Shown one piece after another: positions 26,014 through 35,457 of a stretch of DNA of 64,000 nt. Source of the DNA: Aminobacter sp. AP02 (lineage in GTDB: Bacteria; Pseudomonadota; Alphaproteobacteria; Rhizobiales; Rhizobiaceae); assembly GCF_003148805.1 (NCBI RefSeq), contig NZ_QGGX01000014.1, positions 62,001 to 126,000 of the forward strand. The letters are read 5' to 3'. The first letter of the stretch is position 1. Each line of letters begins with the position of its first letter. The notes beneath the pieces were generated by a model that saw only the letters and a list, made by a program, of their open reading frames with translations, ran no database searches and was not told where the DNA came from. The position numbers and the translations under genes are program-made.

Positions 26014-27194
26014 CCGCAGTTCCTTTCACCAACAGTCCACCTTTCAAAGTGCAGTTCGATTCGAGCAACCAGGAGTTTGCGATTTCCGGCTCGGTACGTC
26101 CGAGGTCGGTCGATGAGATTGTACCTAGCCTAACCTTGCTCAGAGAAGCCATCGATAGCGTCAGCGGCGTGTTCTACCTCAATGTTCGCCGCCTTTCGCA
26201 GATGAACAACACGGCCTTCCATGCCTTCACGCACCTGCTGGTGGACGCCTGCCAGGCGAGGCCAGATATGAGCTTCGTGGTCATAACCTCAAGCGTTGTC
26301 GGCTGGACGACCCAGAAATTCGGCCGGCTGAGCCGGATCGAACCGGCCATTAGGGTCGAGGAATACGACGCCGACTTCTACCCTGGCCAGAGCTTCCTCG
26401 AAGAGGGTGGGTTCATCCCCGTTCTACGCACTCAGACCAAGATGACGTGGCGCCATGAGTGCAACATTCTTCCACGCCACGGCATGCGTGAAGGCATCAC
26501 CATGGCGGACATATGTTGCGGCATTGGCGATTTTGCGGCCCTCGTTCAGAAAGAATTCAAGCCGGCTCGGATCGTCGCCCTTGATCATTCGCGCTCCAGC
26601 CTAGCCTATGCCCGGCAGGTGGCAGCCGATTTCAACATCAGGGGCGTTGAATACATCTATGGCGACGCGTCGGAAATGATGTTCGAAGACAACCAGTTCG
26701 ATCTCGTCACCTGCCGTCACTCACTGCAGATCTTCGACCGGCCAACGCTAATCCTTAGGGAAATGTATAGGATATGCAAGCCCGGCGGACGCGTCTACAT
26801 CACCAACGAGAAGATCTCACAATGCCTGGGCGAGCCGCACGGGGAATCGATAGAGTGGACATATGACGAGCTCGCGAAGCTGTTTGCCCATTTCAAGATG
26901 GACCTGGAAATGGGGCCGAAGAACCGCCACTATCTAATGGATGCCGGTTTCGATGACGTGCGCGCCGAGTCTTTCATGGTCACCAACCTCGACGGCGATC
27001 CACAAGATTTTGCAGATGTCATCCAAGCCTGGGAAGACACATTCGCCGGAGAGATGTCCAACAAGCGCGGCGACAGCCCAGAATTTGTGGAACGTTTCCG
27101 CAGGGGATTTCAGGACCATATCTTTGCTGCCTTGCATCCCAAAGGCTACGCTGGCTGGCCGGTCTGGGTTGCGTCAGGGCGCAAGCCGTTATGA
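26010..27194 (+). CDS. STAS-like (slr1659-type) domain fused to a class I SAM methyltransferase
   Basis: 394 aa, probably from the TTG at 26010, which overlaps the preceding stop (TTGA) and has GGGGG upstream. Residues about 10-120 resemble the slr1659-type STAS-like domain: SVSGVFYLNVRRLSQMNNTAF and FVVITSSVVGWTTQKFGRLS. Where the stand-alone relative at 30106 has LNSSG, this one has MNNTA, so a phosphoacceptor Ser is lacking. Residues about 150-390 are a Rossmann methyltransferase: motif I MADICCGIGDFAAL, acidic IVALDHS, YGDASEMMFEDNQFDLVTCR and MYRICKPGGRVYI, of UbiE/Methyltransf_11 type. The stop overlaps the phosphatase start as ATGA. The substrate is unknown; the fusion suggests methylation controlled by partner switching. 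Confidence 0.85.
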   Translation: MTAVPFTNSPPFKVQFDSSNQEFAISGSVRPRSVDEIVPSLTLLREAIDSVSGVFYLNVRRLSQMNNTAFHAFTHLLVDACQARPDMSFVVITSSVVGWTTQKFGRLSRIEPAIRVEEYDADFYPGQSFLEEGGFIPVLRTQTKMTWRHECNILPRHGMREGITMADICCGIGDFAALVQKEFKPARIVALDHSRSSLAYARQVAADFNIRGVEYIYGDASEMMFEDNQFDLVTCRHSLQIFDRPTLILREMYRICKPGGRVYITNEKISQCLGEPHGESIEWTYDELAKLFAHFKMDLEMGPKNRHYLMDAGFDDVRAESFMVTNLDGDPQDFADVIQAWEDTFAGEMSNKRGDSPEFVERFRRGFQDHIFAALHPKGYAGWPVWVASGRKPL

Positions 27195-29536
27195 GCACAG
27201 TGGATAACGGCACGTCACGCTTTGGGCTTCGCTCCTTTCGAGCGAAGTTCGTTCTGGTTGTCGGCGGCGCGGTGCTGGTGGACCTGCTGATTAGCGGCGG
27301 TCTGGCACTGTGGAACGTCAACCGCCTGTCGAGGGACGCCACCCAGCAGGTCGGTCTGGGCTTGACCAAGGCGACCGGCGAATATCTAAACAATTACATT
27401 GAGACGACAGCGGAGCGGACCGATCTGCTGATCGATCGTGTCCACACTGAAGTCGACATTCTGGCTGGCTCAACGCAGGCGTTGATAGACCATCCCCAAG
27501 TTCAGTCGGCGGTGGGCGAAGCGATCAAGCGCGATCAGTCTTTCACGACCCGGCTTACCTACAATCCATCCAGTGACTGGTGGCAGAACGAAGCCGGCGA
27601 GTCTTCAGCCGTCACCGTCTGGGGGTATCTGCTCAATGCGACTCGAAACCTTCCGCCTGACGTCGAGAGGATAGTCCGTGATAGCACGGCATTTAACATC
27701 TTCGGCCCCGCCGTTCAGAGTACCGGAACCCGCAAACTGCAGGTCTATTTCATCGGGCCCAAGAGCGCGCCGATCCTGCGCTCGACGCCATACACCAACC
27801 AGGGTGTTACGTTCGACCGCGTTTATCCCGGCCACAATGACACCAACTGGTGGGACTTTTTCTTCCCACAGCTATACGAGGATTGGCAGGCTTGGCTGAA
27901 GGATCCCGGCAGCAAGCCAGTCGACGAGGAGATCACAACGCTTTCGCCGTATAAGGATGGCGTCACGGGCAAGATAATCGTCAGTTTCTTTCGGCCGGTC
28001 TGGAACAAGGAGCGGACCGACCTCGCCGGCGTCGTAGGCGCCGATCTGACGCTCGACCAGATGGCAGACATCGTCCAGAGCGTAAGGATCGCCGAAACTG
28101 GCTTTGCCTTCCTCTCCATGTCCAATGGCAATGTCCTTGCTGTCACCCCGGAGGGCGAGAAGACACTCGGCATTGGTAATTCGAGTCCGTCGGTGTTCGA
28201 CCGATCCCTTAGAAGAAGCACACAGTCAGCCATCTCTGCGCTTCCGCTCGATCAAAACGATGACGGCGTCATCCAGACCATTTCGCTCGACAACAATGGG
28301 GAGAAATTGAACTACATCGTCGTGCTGAAAAAGCTGCGGCCAACAAACATGTGGAGTGCGGGGCCGATCATCAAGGAGACGATGACCGTCGGTATCGTGG
28401 TTCCCGAGAGCGAAATCTATGCAACGTTGATTGCCGCTCAGGAGAGCATCTCTCAGGCAACTAACCGCATTTTGCTCTATCAGCTGGCAGCGATCGGTGT
28501 TGCGCTGATGATCGTCTTTGCTGCAGTGTTCGGCCTATCTAAGCGCATCACGGCGGGCCTCAGTGCACTGGCCGCCGCTGCGCGCAAGCTGCAATCCAAG
28601 GACTATACTGTCCGTGTCGACATTCCCACAAAAGATGAGGTCGGCGAGCTCGGGGTGGCCTTCAACCGCATGGCGGAGGAGATCAGCTACCATACTGAAA
28701 ACCTAGAGCAACTCGTTGAGGACCGCACCCAAGATCTCGAAAACGCCAACCAGAAGATCTCGTCGCTCAACGAAAAGCTGCGCAGCGAGAACGTCCGCCT
28801 CGGCGCCGAACTGGACGTTGCGCGCCAGATTCAACTGATGGTCTTGCCCAAGGATCGCGAATTGGCGACAATCCCAGGCGTCGAGATCGCAGCCTACATG
28901 CGGCCTGCCGACGAGGTCGGCGGTGACTATTACGATGTGCTGCTCGACGGGCAAAAGCTCAAGGTCGGCATCGGTGACGTCACCGGTCACGGCTTGGAAA
29001 GCGGCGTTTTGATGCTGATGGTCCAATCGGTAGCCCGTGCGCTGCAGGAAACAGGCGAGGACGATCCCCTGCAGTTTCTCGATCGGCTTAACCGAGCGAT
29101 CTTCAAGAACCTAGAGCGCACTAATTCCGACAAGCACCTTTCGCTCGCCTTCCTCGACTATGAAAACGGGAAGCTGACACTTTCTGGTCAGCACGAGGAG
29201 GTCGTGGTGGTGCGCGCCGAAGGCGTCGAGCGCATCGACACGATCGACCTTGGATTTCCAATCGGGTTGGAAAAGGACATCTCGCCTTTTGTCGCGACTC
29301 GCAACGTAGCTTTTGCGACCGGCGATGTGGTGGTGCTCCATACCGACGGCGTGACTGAGGCGGAAGGCGCAAAGGGCGACCTTTTTGGCCTGGATCGCCT
29401 TGTCGAAAGCGCTCGCCAGCGCCATGGAGCGAGTGCTGAAGAGATAAAGGACGGAATTGTGGCGGATCTGATGGCTCATATTGGCACTAGCAAGATCCAC
29501 GATGACATCACACTCGTAGTCATGAGGCACAGGTAA
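27191..29536 (+). CDS. Cache-HAMP-SpoIIE/PP2C phosphatase (SiaA/RsbU-like)
   Basis: 781 aa. A first membrane helix near residues 15-40 (KFVLVVGGAVLVDLLISGGL) and a second near 432-455 (LLYQLAAIGVALMIVFAAVF) bracket a periplasmic double-Cache sensor (TGFAFLSMSNGNVLAVTPEG). HAMP follows (LSALAAAARKLQSKDYTVRV, DEVGELGVAFNRMAEEI), then a coiled coil (LEQLVEDRTQDLENANQKIS) and the PP2C/SpoIIE domain with metal-binding PADEVGGDYYDV, VGIGDVTGHGLESGVL and HTDGVTEAEGAKGDLFG. It should dephosphorylate the STAS-like antagonist(s) when a periplasmic ligand binds, by analogy to SiaA-SiaC and RsbU-RsbV. Four-base overlap with the methyltransferase gene. Confidence 0.93.
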   Translation: MSTVDNGTSRFGLRSFRAKFVLVVGGAVLVDLLISGGLALWNVNRLSRDATQQVGLGLTKATGEYLNNYIETTAERTDLLIDRVHTEVDILAGSTQALIDHPQVQSAVGEAIKRDQSFTTRLTYNPSSDWWQNEAGESSAVTVWGYLLNATRNLPPDVERIVRDSTAFNIFGPAVQSTGTRKLQVYFIGPKSAPILRSTPYTNQGVTFDRVYPGHNDTNWWDFFFPQLYEDWQAWLKDPGSKPVDEEITTLSPYKDGVTGKIIVSFFRPVWNKERTDLAGVVGADLTLDQMADIVQSVRIAETGFAFLSMSNGNVLAVTPEGEKTLGIGNSSPSVFDRSLRRSTQSAISALPLDQNDDGVIQTISLDNNGEKLNYIVVLKKLRPTNMWSAGPIIKETMTVGIVVPESEIYATLIAAQESISQATNRILLYQLAAIGVALMIVFAAVFGLSKRITAGLSALAAAARKLQSKDYTVRVDIPTKDEVGELGVAFNRMAEEISYHTENLEQLVEDRTQDLENANQKISSLNEKLRSENVRLGAELDVARQIQLMVLPKDRELATIPGVEIAAYMRPADEVGGDYYDVLLDGQKLKVGIGDVTGHGLESGVLMLMVQSVARALQETGEDDPLQFLDRLNRAIFKNLERTNSDKHLSLAFLDYENGKLTLSGQHEEVVVVRAEGVERIDTIDLGFPIGLEKDISPFVATRNVAFATGDVVVLHTDGVTEAEGAKGDLFGLDRLVESARQRHGASAEEIKDGIVADLMAHIGTSKIHDDITLVVMRHR

Positions 29537-29540
29537 CGTC

Positions 29541-30101
29541 ATGGTCTCGCTATATGGTCCGACCGAGATTACCATCGGCATGAACAAAAGCGTCAGCCGC
29601 GTGAAGCTGTTCGATGGCCCGCTCGATCTGAGATGGCATCACTGCGCCACGACCTCGGACTTCATTGCAGATCTGTTCGCGCTGCCGTTCAATGTTTCCC
29701 GCAGCGATTATCGCGAGGTACGACATAGCATCGGCTATCTCGTCAATGAGCTGATCGAAAATGCCATTAAATTCCGCGAGCCAGGCGAGATTCTGGTCGA
29801 AGCGGCGATGGATAGTGATAACTTTAGGGTTAAGGTGGCCAACGTGATCAGCACCGAGGCCGCTGCCAAATTCCAAGCTCTGCTCACCGAGATCACCGTA
29901 GGCGATCCTGGCGACCTGCTTATCCAGCGCATCGAGGTCAACGCCGCCGACCCGGAAGCCTCCGGGTCTGGCCTTGGATTGCTGACGTTGATGAGCGACT
30001 ATGGTGCCCGCTTGGCTTGGAAATTTAGTCCGGTCGACGACGGCAGGCGCGTGCATGTCGAGACCTTCGCCACACTTCCTGTCAAACAGTCGCAGCAGTG
30101 A
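29541..30101 (+). CDS. GHKL kinase-like switch protein (slr1658/SiaB-type)
   Basis: 186 aa, four bases after the phosphatase stop. The N-box is clear in [20 protein letters not shown], and a glycine box in [19 protein letters not shown], with a final strand block [10 protein letters not shown]. This is the ATP-binding fold of SpoIIAB/RsbW and SiaB serine kinases. It is expected to phosphorylate the STAS-like protein encoded next (30106-30456). The start codon may be this ATG or the internal one at 29581 (MNKSVSR). Confidence 0.85.
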   Translation: MVSLYGPTEITIGMNKSVSRVKLFDGPLDLRWHHCATTSDFIADLFALPFNVSRSDYREVRHSIGYLVNELIENAIKFREPGEILVEAAMDSDNFRVKVANVISTEAAAKFQALLTEITVGDPGDLLIQRIEVNAADPEASGSGLGLLTLMSDYGARLAWKFSPVDDGRRVHVETFATLPVKQSQQ

Positions 30102-30105
30102 GAGA

Positions 30106-30456
30106 ATGAGCCAAATTAGCGAAATCAAGACGGACGAATACCGGGTTTGGGCCGAGGCCAGCTTGATCCATTTCGACGGCACGATGCGGCTGTCAGGCAC
30201 CGATGCCTACGCGCCGATCATGGCTCTGATGAACGGAGTTTTGGCGGGATCTCCTGAAACTATCACGATCGAACTTACCGATCTCGAATTCCTCAACTCC
30301 TCGGGCATCAACCTGCTGGCGAAGTTTACCATTGAGGTGCGAAAGCATCCGAACGTCGCGCTTGTCGTACGTGGTAGTTCCCAGATCCCGTGGCAGAACA
30401 AATCCCTGCCGAATCTTAGGAAACTGCATCCAGCTATCTCTCTGCAGATCGACTGA
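30106..30456 (+). CDS. STAS-like (slr1659/SiaC-type) switch protein
   Basis: 116 aa, ATG at 30106, four bases after the kinase-like stop, with GAGAG before it. The line [20 protein letters not shown] is the phosphorylatable helix start of STAS-like antagonists (compare DSSG in SpoIIAA), followed by [20 protein letters not shown]. It should be the shared target of the GHKL-like kinase and the PP2C phosphatase. Its output could be the GGDEF-EAL protein or the methyltransferase; neither is shown by sequence alone. Confidence 0.85.
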   Translation: MSQISEIKTDEYRVWAEASLIHFDGTMRLSGTDAYAPIMALMNGVLAGSPETITIELTDLEFLNSSGINLLAKFTIEVRKHPNVALVVRGSSQIPWQNKSLPNLRKLHPAISLQID

Positions 30457-31144
30457 TGCGTGCAGCCGAATGAGGAACATTTCCGCTGCACTTCGTTGAA
30501 CCTGAGGATGGCGCAGTGCTCATCCGGTTGCTGAATCTCGGTCCCGGCGCTGTTCGATGGAGGCGGCGAGGAAGGGCGCGAGGCGTGTGCCTTTGCGGTC
30601 GCAACGCGGAACGGAAAGTGTGAACAGCCGGAATGGGCGCATTCCTCTTTTATTTTGAGGCTTGAAGGCCATCAGCGTATAGGTGTGAGCCAGCCTTCGC
30701 TCTATACAATGCAAACTCTACGGCCCGAGCGACACGGATCAGGCAGCCGGCGGCCTTACAGCCAAACCTAACCAGGCCCGATCCGGCTCTATCGCTCGTG
30801 CTGTTGCCACCCTGCTGCCGCCGTTCGGAAAATCCGGATCCCGCTGGATGGCTTCCTTCCGTCCCCGATTCTCTGCCAGTCAGGCCATGTCACGTTGTTT
30901 CACCGGAGCCAAACGAGGCGTTTGCCAGTTAACTTACCCAATTGCACCAGGCACGGCTTGCATGTTGCATCGCTCATTGATTCGATAGTGCGAACTGTGC
31001 AGTACATTCACTTGACGTAAGATGGTTCACGGTTCACGTGTTTGGATCATGAAGTAACCGGAACATAGTCGGGCGCTGGCGCTGCCAGGGGTGCTTTCCA
31101 TCCGTCCCGAAGACGGGTTTGCGACAGAACCCGTGACAGCACGA
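30457..31144. other. Intergenic region without convincing genes
   Basis: 688 bases between the signalling operon and the convergent AraC gene. A 64-codon minus-strand frame at 30520-30714 is Arg-rich and has no ribosome-binding site. I see no clear terminator or RNA. Confidence 0.4.
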
Positions 31145-32245
31145 TCAAATCTGCAACTGTTGCAAGATTTCCCCCAGATGATTGACCTGGTTCATCACCG
31201 ACAATGCCGTTCGCGTCGGGGCGAGCATGCCAGCGGCGGCAGCAGCCCTGACGTCGCTCGGCGAGCATCCGAACTCGTTGCGGAACGCCCGACTGAAGGT
31301 GGCGGCCTCCGAAAAGCATAGCCGGTCGGCGATCTGCTCAATGCTGCGCGCCAGAGCCGGATCAGCTAGTTCCTTGTAGGCGGCGAGCAGCCGCTGGCGT
31401 TGGATGTACCGGGTCACGCCGTGCATTGGTTCGAACAGGGCGTAGAGTCTGGAGCGCGACACCCCCAACCACCGACAGATCGTTTCAGGCCCGAGATTCG
31501 GCGAGCAGAGTTGCCGATGGATCAACTGCCGCGCCTTTTCGAGCATCGTCGCCTCGATTTGCCGCTGCGCCTCGGCGATACGATCGGATGTTGGCGCGAG
31601 ACAGGCGGTGACCATCGCCCGCATTGCCTCGACGTAATTGGGCACATCGTCTTCCGAGATGGTCAACAGCCGCCGTTCGAACGAAATCAGGAAGTCGGCA
31701 AGCAGGCCGCCCATGCCCGTCGGCCCCACGGTGCCAGAGTGCGCATCAAGCACGCCCGCAATCGGGCGCAACAGGTCACGAGGGATATAGACCGTCGACA
31801 CACTGGAATCGGTCGCCGCCCCAACATAGGGGCGGTCCAGGGAGCGGAAGTGCACCTGGCGCGGTAGTGCGCCTGGGCCTTGCGATGCATGCATGGCACT
31901 TTCGGGCAGCACTAGACACCAGTGGTCGAGCGGATCTTTGCGGATGTGCCTCCACGTGCGTGGCACCGGCCTCCCCGGCATGCGTGCCGACGTGAAAGCC
32001 AGGCTGCCGAGGCTCCACACCTTCTGTTCAAAGACGAAACCCTGCCCCGCTTCTGCGCTTGGCGAGGTATCGATCACTGAGGAGTGAAACGTACGCCAGG
32101 CTTCGAACTGATCTTGGGTTGGCAAATCTCGGGTGTCGAAACGCAAGATTGGAACAAGCCCCGGTGTAACCTCATCACGAACGTGGCCGTGGTCGCAATC
32201 GGCGACCGATGTGTCATCGAATTCTCGATCGGCCGCTCTCTTCAA
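31145..32245 (-). CDS. AraC-family transcriptional regulator
   Basis: Up to 366 aa. The N-terminal part (ILRFDTRDLPTQDQFEAWRT, LRPIAGVLDAHSG) matches the AraC-binding-like sensor domain of the PchR/FeaR type. The C-terminus is a double HTH: PETICRWLGVSRSRLYALFE then YIQRQRLLAAYKELADPALA, IEQIADRLCFSEAATFSRAF and FRNEFGCSPSDVRA. The true start is unclear: the longest frame begins with TTG at 32245 and no ATG lies ahead of the conserved region. No adjacent target operon; it may act on distant genes. Confidence 0.88.
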   Translation of the reverse strand: MKRAADREFDDTSVADCDHGHVRDEVTPGLVPILRFDTRDLPTQDQFEAWRTFHSSVIDTSPSAEAGQGFVFEQKVWSLGSLAFTSARMPGRPVPRTWRHIRKDPLDHWCLVLPESAMHASQGPGALPRQVHFRSLDRPYVGAATDSSVSTVYIPRDLLRPIAGVLDAHSGTVGPTGMGGLLADFLISFERRLLTISEDDVPNYVEAMRAMVTACLAPTSDRIAEAQRQIEATMLEKARQLIHRQLCSPNLGPETICRWLGVSRSRLYALFEPMHGVTRYIQRQRLLAAYKELADPALARSIEQIADRLCFSEAATFSRAFRNEFGCSPSDVRAAAAAGMLAPTRTALSVMNQVNHLGEILQQLQI

Positions 32246-32554
32246 CTCTGGCTTGCCCCCGTAGCCAGAACAGTCGTCCCCGCCAGCGGCGGTGAGCTAC
32301 GAAGTCCTGCCTCATTGCATCTCCTGTCAGTTTCCCGCCAAGATTGCAACATTCGGTGCTGTTACGTTTTTCAATGGACTGGTTATAGTTGGCGTACGTG
32401 AGCAGCTACCCCAGCCTACAGCAACCGCCGCCTTTCGTTCGAGACGATGAGCCGCGCGATATGGCTCTTCTTTGGTGCGATCTCAGTTGCCGTTATGCAG
32501 CGAAAATTGTGCTTGAGCGGGGTGTACCCTCTGAGAAAATCCGCCGGCGGTGCA

Positions 32555-32967
32555 GCAGGTTCTGTTGCAACGGCCGGATGAGGACGCAGAGAGGTCCGAT
32601 ACGAGGATAATCACGCGGCAAGAATTCCGAAATGCTCGGCCAGGGATGGATTCGGATTGAAGGCGTATCTCGCCTGCCGCTTGCGCATCATGTGGATCAT
32701 TTCGATGCCGTCGGTTGAAACGCTCCAGCAATAGCGGTGCGAAACGAACGGTCCAGCGGTGAATGGTCGTGTGGTCGACGGCAATGCCCCGCTCGGCCAT
32801 CATCTCTTCAAGATCACGCAGGCTGAGATTGTAGGCCAGGTACCAGCGCACGCAAAGCAGGATCACTGATTGGTCGAACTGGCGGCCTTGAACATCTTGC
32901 CCGCCGAAAAAATGTCGAAGGGGTCTTGCCATAGCGCCGGCAAGCAAAACGTTGCAACAGAACCTGC
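32555..32967 (-). mobile_element. IS6-family element with internal deletion (MITE-like, 413 bp)
   Basis: Perfect 17-bp terminal inverted repeats GCAGGTTCTGTTGCAAC are at 32555-32571 and 32951-32967. Inside, on the minus strand, the transposase N-terminus is intact (GRQFDQSVILLCVRWYLAYN, LSLRDLEEMMAERGIAVDHT, HRWTVRFAPLLLERFNRR) and then jumps, out of frame, to the C-terminus (MIHMMRKRQARYAFNPNPSL to a stop). About half of the usual gene, including the DDE residues, is gone. Because both ends survive it could still be moved in trans. It is a different IS6 lineage from the 22011 element. The flanks 32246-32554 and 32968-33152 hold nothing else I can assign. Confidence 0.85.
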
Positions 32968-33152
32968 AAGACCTTCTTGAAGACGGAGACAAGAAGGGAT
33001 GATTAGATCGCCCAGCGCATCGGGCGCGCCGACACCATCGGCTCGGTCCTGCAAGGTTTCGCCAAACCGGCAAAGACCTTCCCGTGGCACTGTAGAGGAC
33101 ACCTTCCACATGATCGCGGTAACGGTGGTGCAGGCGCAGGCTCGCTAAGCCT

Positions 33153-33896
33153 TCACTCCTCTCCGCCCTGAGGATATGAAATGATCGACAGGAACCGGAT
33201 CGGCAGCTTTGCCAGTTGCTCGGGGCCGTGTGGCGTGTCGGCTTCGAAGAACAGGCTGTCGCCAGGCGCCATGTGATAGAGAGTCGAGCCGTGGCGATAG
33301 GTGATCTCGCCCTCAAGCAGATAGAGAAACTCCATTCCCGCGTGCTGGAATAACGGGAATGTGTCGGTATGGCTGGTCAGGGTGATGAGGTAGGGCTCGA
33401 CCGAGACCGTGCTGGATGACGAACCGATGTAGCCGAGAAGGTTGTAGTGATGACCGGCGCGCGTGCCGCGCCGCTCGACCTCGACACCCGTTCCCGCCCG
33501 AACGAAGACCGCGCTGCGCTCTTCTTCGAAGCTTCTGAGCAGGGCGGTCATTGGTACTCCGAGCGCCTGGGACAAAGCCTGCAACGTGGTCAGCGATGCT
33601 GAGATGACACCGTTTTCGATCTTCGACATCATCCCGACCGAGATGTTTGCGGCACCAGCAAGCTCGGTTGCGGTCATGCCGTGACGCTTGCGGCAAGCTC
33701 GTACCTCGCGCCCGATAGCAGCTTGCAGTTCGTTCTCGCCGGGCGCCCGGACTGCGTGCGGATCCTGTTGCAAGGCAACCGGCGCGGCCGTCCTGGCGAG
33801 CGCCGCTCCTCCTCGCGCCGGCAAGCCTGCGGCGCAAGCTGGACGCATGAGAACTGGACTGCTCATCCTGGCACCTCGTTGCTGTTGAGCTTGCAT
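33153..33896 (-). CDS. XRE-family regulator with C-terminal cupin
   Basis: 247 aa (or 237 from ATG at 33866, which has its own GAGG; the 33896 ATG has AGGGGG). An N-terminal Ala/Arg-rich linker leads to a Cro-type HTH (IGREVRACRKRHGMTATELA, NISVGMMSKIENGVISASLT, LQALSQALGVPMTALL) and a cupin (HAGMEFLYLLEGEITYRHGS, YHMAPGDSLFFEADTPHGPE). XRE-cupin proteins commonly control amine, amino-acid or nitrogen-compound catabolism. It lies downstream of the urease genes on the same strand, 37 bases after hupE/ureJ, and may be co-transcribed and regulate nitrogen use. Confidence 0.9.
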   Translation of the reverse strand: MQAQQQRGARMSSPVLMRPACAAGLPARGGAALARTAAPVALQQDPHAVRAPGENELQAAIGREVRACRKRHGMTATELAGAANISVGMMSKIENGVISASLTTLQALSQALGVPMTALLRSFEEERSAVFVRAGTGVEVERRGTRAGHHYNLLGYIGSSSSTVSVEPYLITLTSHTDTFPLFQHAGMEFLYLLEGEITYRHGSTLYHMAPGDSLFFEADTPHGPEQLAKLPIRFLSIISYPQGGEE

Positions 33897-33933
33897 CAGT
33901 TGCCCCCTGGGTGGGTCGTTGAAAATGCCGGCC

Positions 33934-34536
33934 TCAAACGAGGCCAGTCACCACGCCTATGCCGGTGATCGCGGCCAGCGCACCCAGCGAGCGCACAGCC
34001 ACTGCCCCGCGTGCGCCGGCCTTGCCGTCGAGAGCCAGGCCGAAGCCAAGTCCGGCCGCATGCAACATCGCCGTCGCCAGCACAAAACCGGCCCCATAGG
34101 CCAGACCGCTGGCGCTCTCGGGCATCTCGGCACCGTGGGCATAACCATGGAAGATCGCAAAGAAGCCGACCAGCGCCATGGCAGCGGCCGCCCCGGCCCG
34201 CAGATTGAAAGCGACAACGCCGCCGAAAACGACGATCGACAAGCCGATGCCGAGTTCGACGAAAGGTAGGGCGATGCCGGCAAGGCCGAGCGCGCCACCC
34301 AGGACCATGACGGACACGAAACTTGCCGGGACCAGCCAGCGGGCCCGGCCGCCAAGCTGGGCGGCGAAGAGGCCGACCATCACCATGGCGAGCACATGGT
34401 CGAGGCCGCCGAGCGGGTGGGCAAATCCGTGGGTGAAGCCTTCGACGTGACCGAGGCCGGTATGCGCGCTGGCGAGTCCGGGCACCAGTGCGAAGGCTGC
34501 CAGCGCTGCTGTTCTTGCGAGAAATCTGGTGTTCAT
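33934..34536 (-). CDS. ureJ: HupE/UreJ-family nickel permease
   Basis: 200 aa with a signal-like first helix (ARTAALAAFALVPGLASAHT) and five to six more helices. The metal-binding signature HPLGGLDHVLAMVMVG (HPxxGxDH) and later IFHGYAHGAEMP are diagnostic for HupE/UreJ. Nickel import fits a gene ending a urease cluster. It follows ureD by 42 bases on the same strand. Confidence 0.93.
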   Translation of the reverse strand: MNTRFLARTAALAAFALVPGLASAHTGLGHVEGFTHGFAHPLGGLDHVLAMVMVGLFAAQLGGRARWLVPASFVSVMVLGGALGLAGIALPFVELGIGLSIVVFGGVVAFNLRAGAAAAMALVGFFAIFHGYAHGAEMPESASGLAYGAGFVLATAMLHAAGLGFGLALDGKAGARGAVAVRSLGALAAITGIGVVTGLV

Positions 34537-34578
34537 GGTCTGCTTCCTTTCATCGGCTATGAGTCAGATATCGGGCTG

Positions 34579-35457
34579 TCATTTGCGCCTTAGGGCGGGT
34601 TGCTGGCCGAAGGCTGCTGCAACGGCGAGTATGAACAGGCTTTCGGCGATACCGCGCGCGGCGATCGCGTCTGCTGCCAGGCAACGCACGCCCCAGCCGG
34701 CGCCATTGGGGAGCGCCGTGATGCCGGTAACCTGGCGGCCAGGCCCACCAAGGCTTGCAAGCTCATCTATCGTCGGGAGCCGGTTAGGCGCGCCCACGAG
34801 CAAATAGCTGGACACGACCTTCCAAATACCGATGGGCGAAGCGGGGCCCGCAAGGTCCGCTCCAGTGATGTCGAGATTGTCGCGCACCAGCAGCCGCTCG
34901 TTGGCGTCGCGAATGTCGACTTTCGCCTTCAGGCACTCGAACGGCCGGCCGCGACCTTCGGGGTCGTGCAAGGCGAAGGCGTCGGACAACAGCAGCACCG
35001 CGCCTGGCGCGAGCCTGGCTTGAGTGATGTTCGAGCATGCGGCGCCGGGAAACAGCACCAGCGGATCGGGGGTCAATGCCAGGAACGCTCCCTCCTGCAG
35101 AACGATCTCGGTCGTCTGGTGAGCCGGCTGGCCATGGCAGTCGTGAACGACAGTGGCCGCCTGGGTGGTGACGTGGCCGGCAGCGCCCTCCCCCACGTCG
35201 AAGCGGCTCGAGAGCCGGTCGTCGCGATAGAGCCCGCCTGATGAAGACTGCTGGTAGACGGTGAGCAAGGACGAGATGGCGGCATCGAGTGCAAACGGCC
35301 GCGTCATATGAAACGGGTAGGAGACGTATTGGCGCCCGATATGCGTGCGCGCGCCGTGACGGGACAGCGCCAATTCGAAGCGGCCGCTTCGCGCCCCGGT
35401 CTGGCGCGTCTGTACCGGAGCGCGAAATACCGGCGGTTGGGGCCAATGGCTCGTCAT
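34579..35457 (-). CDS. ureD: Urease accessory protein UreD (UreH)
   Basis: 292 aa. UreD scaffolds the apo-urease-UreF-UreG complex for nickel delivery. Recognisable stretches are [49 protein letters not shown] and [15 protein letters not shown]. The ATG overlaps the ureG stop as ATGA. UreD lies last among the accessory genes here, whereas many clusters place it first. Confidence 0.92.
   Translation of the reverse strand: MTSHWPQPPVFRAPVQTRQTGARSGRFELALSRHGARTHIGRQYVSYPFHMTRPFALDAAISSLLTVYQQSSSGGLYRDDRLSSRFDVGEGAAGHVTTQAATVVHDCHGQPAHQTTEIVLQEGAFLALTPDPLVLFPGAACSNITQARLAPGAVLLLSDAFALHDPEGRGRPFECLKAKVDIRDANERLLVRDNLDITGADLAGPASPIGIWKVVSSYLLVGAPNRLPTIDELASLGGPGRQVTGITALPNGAGWGVRCLAADAIAARGIAESLFILAVAAAFGQQPALRRK

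Noticed and set aside
30520-30714. 64-codon minus-strand frame, Arg-rich
   Set aside because: No ribosome-binding site, no domain, isolated in an intergenic region.
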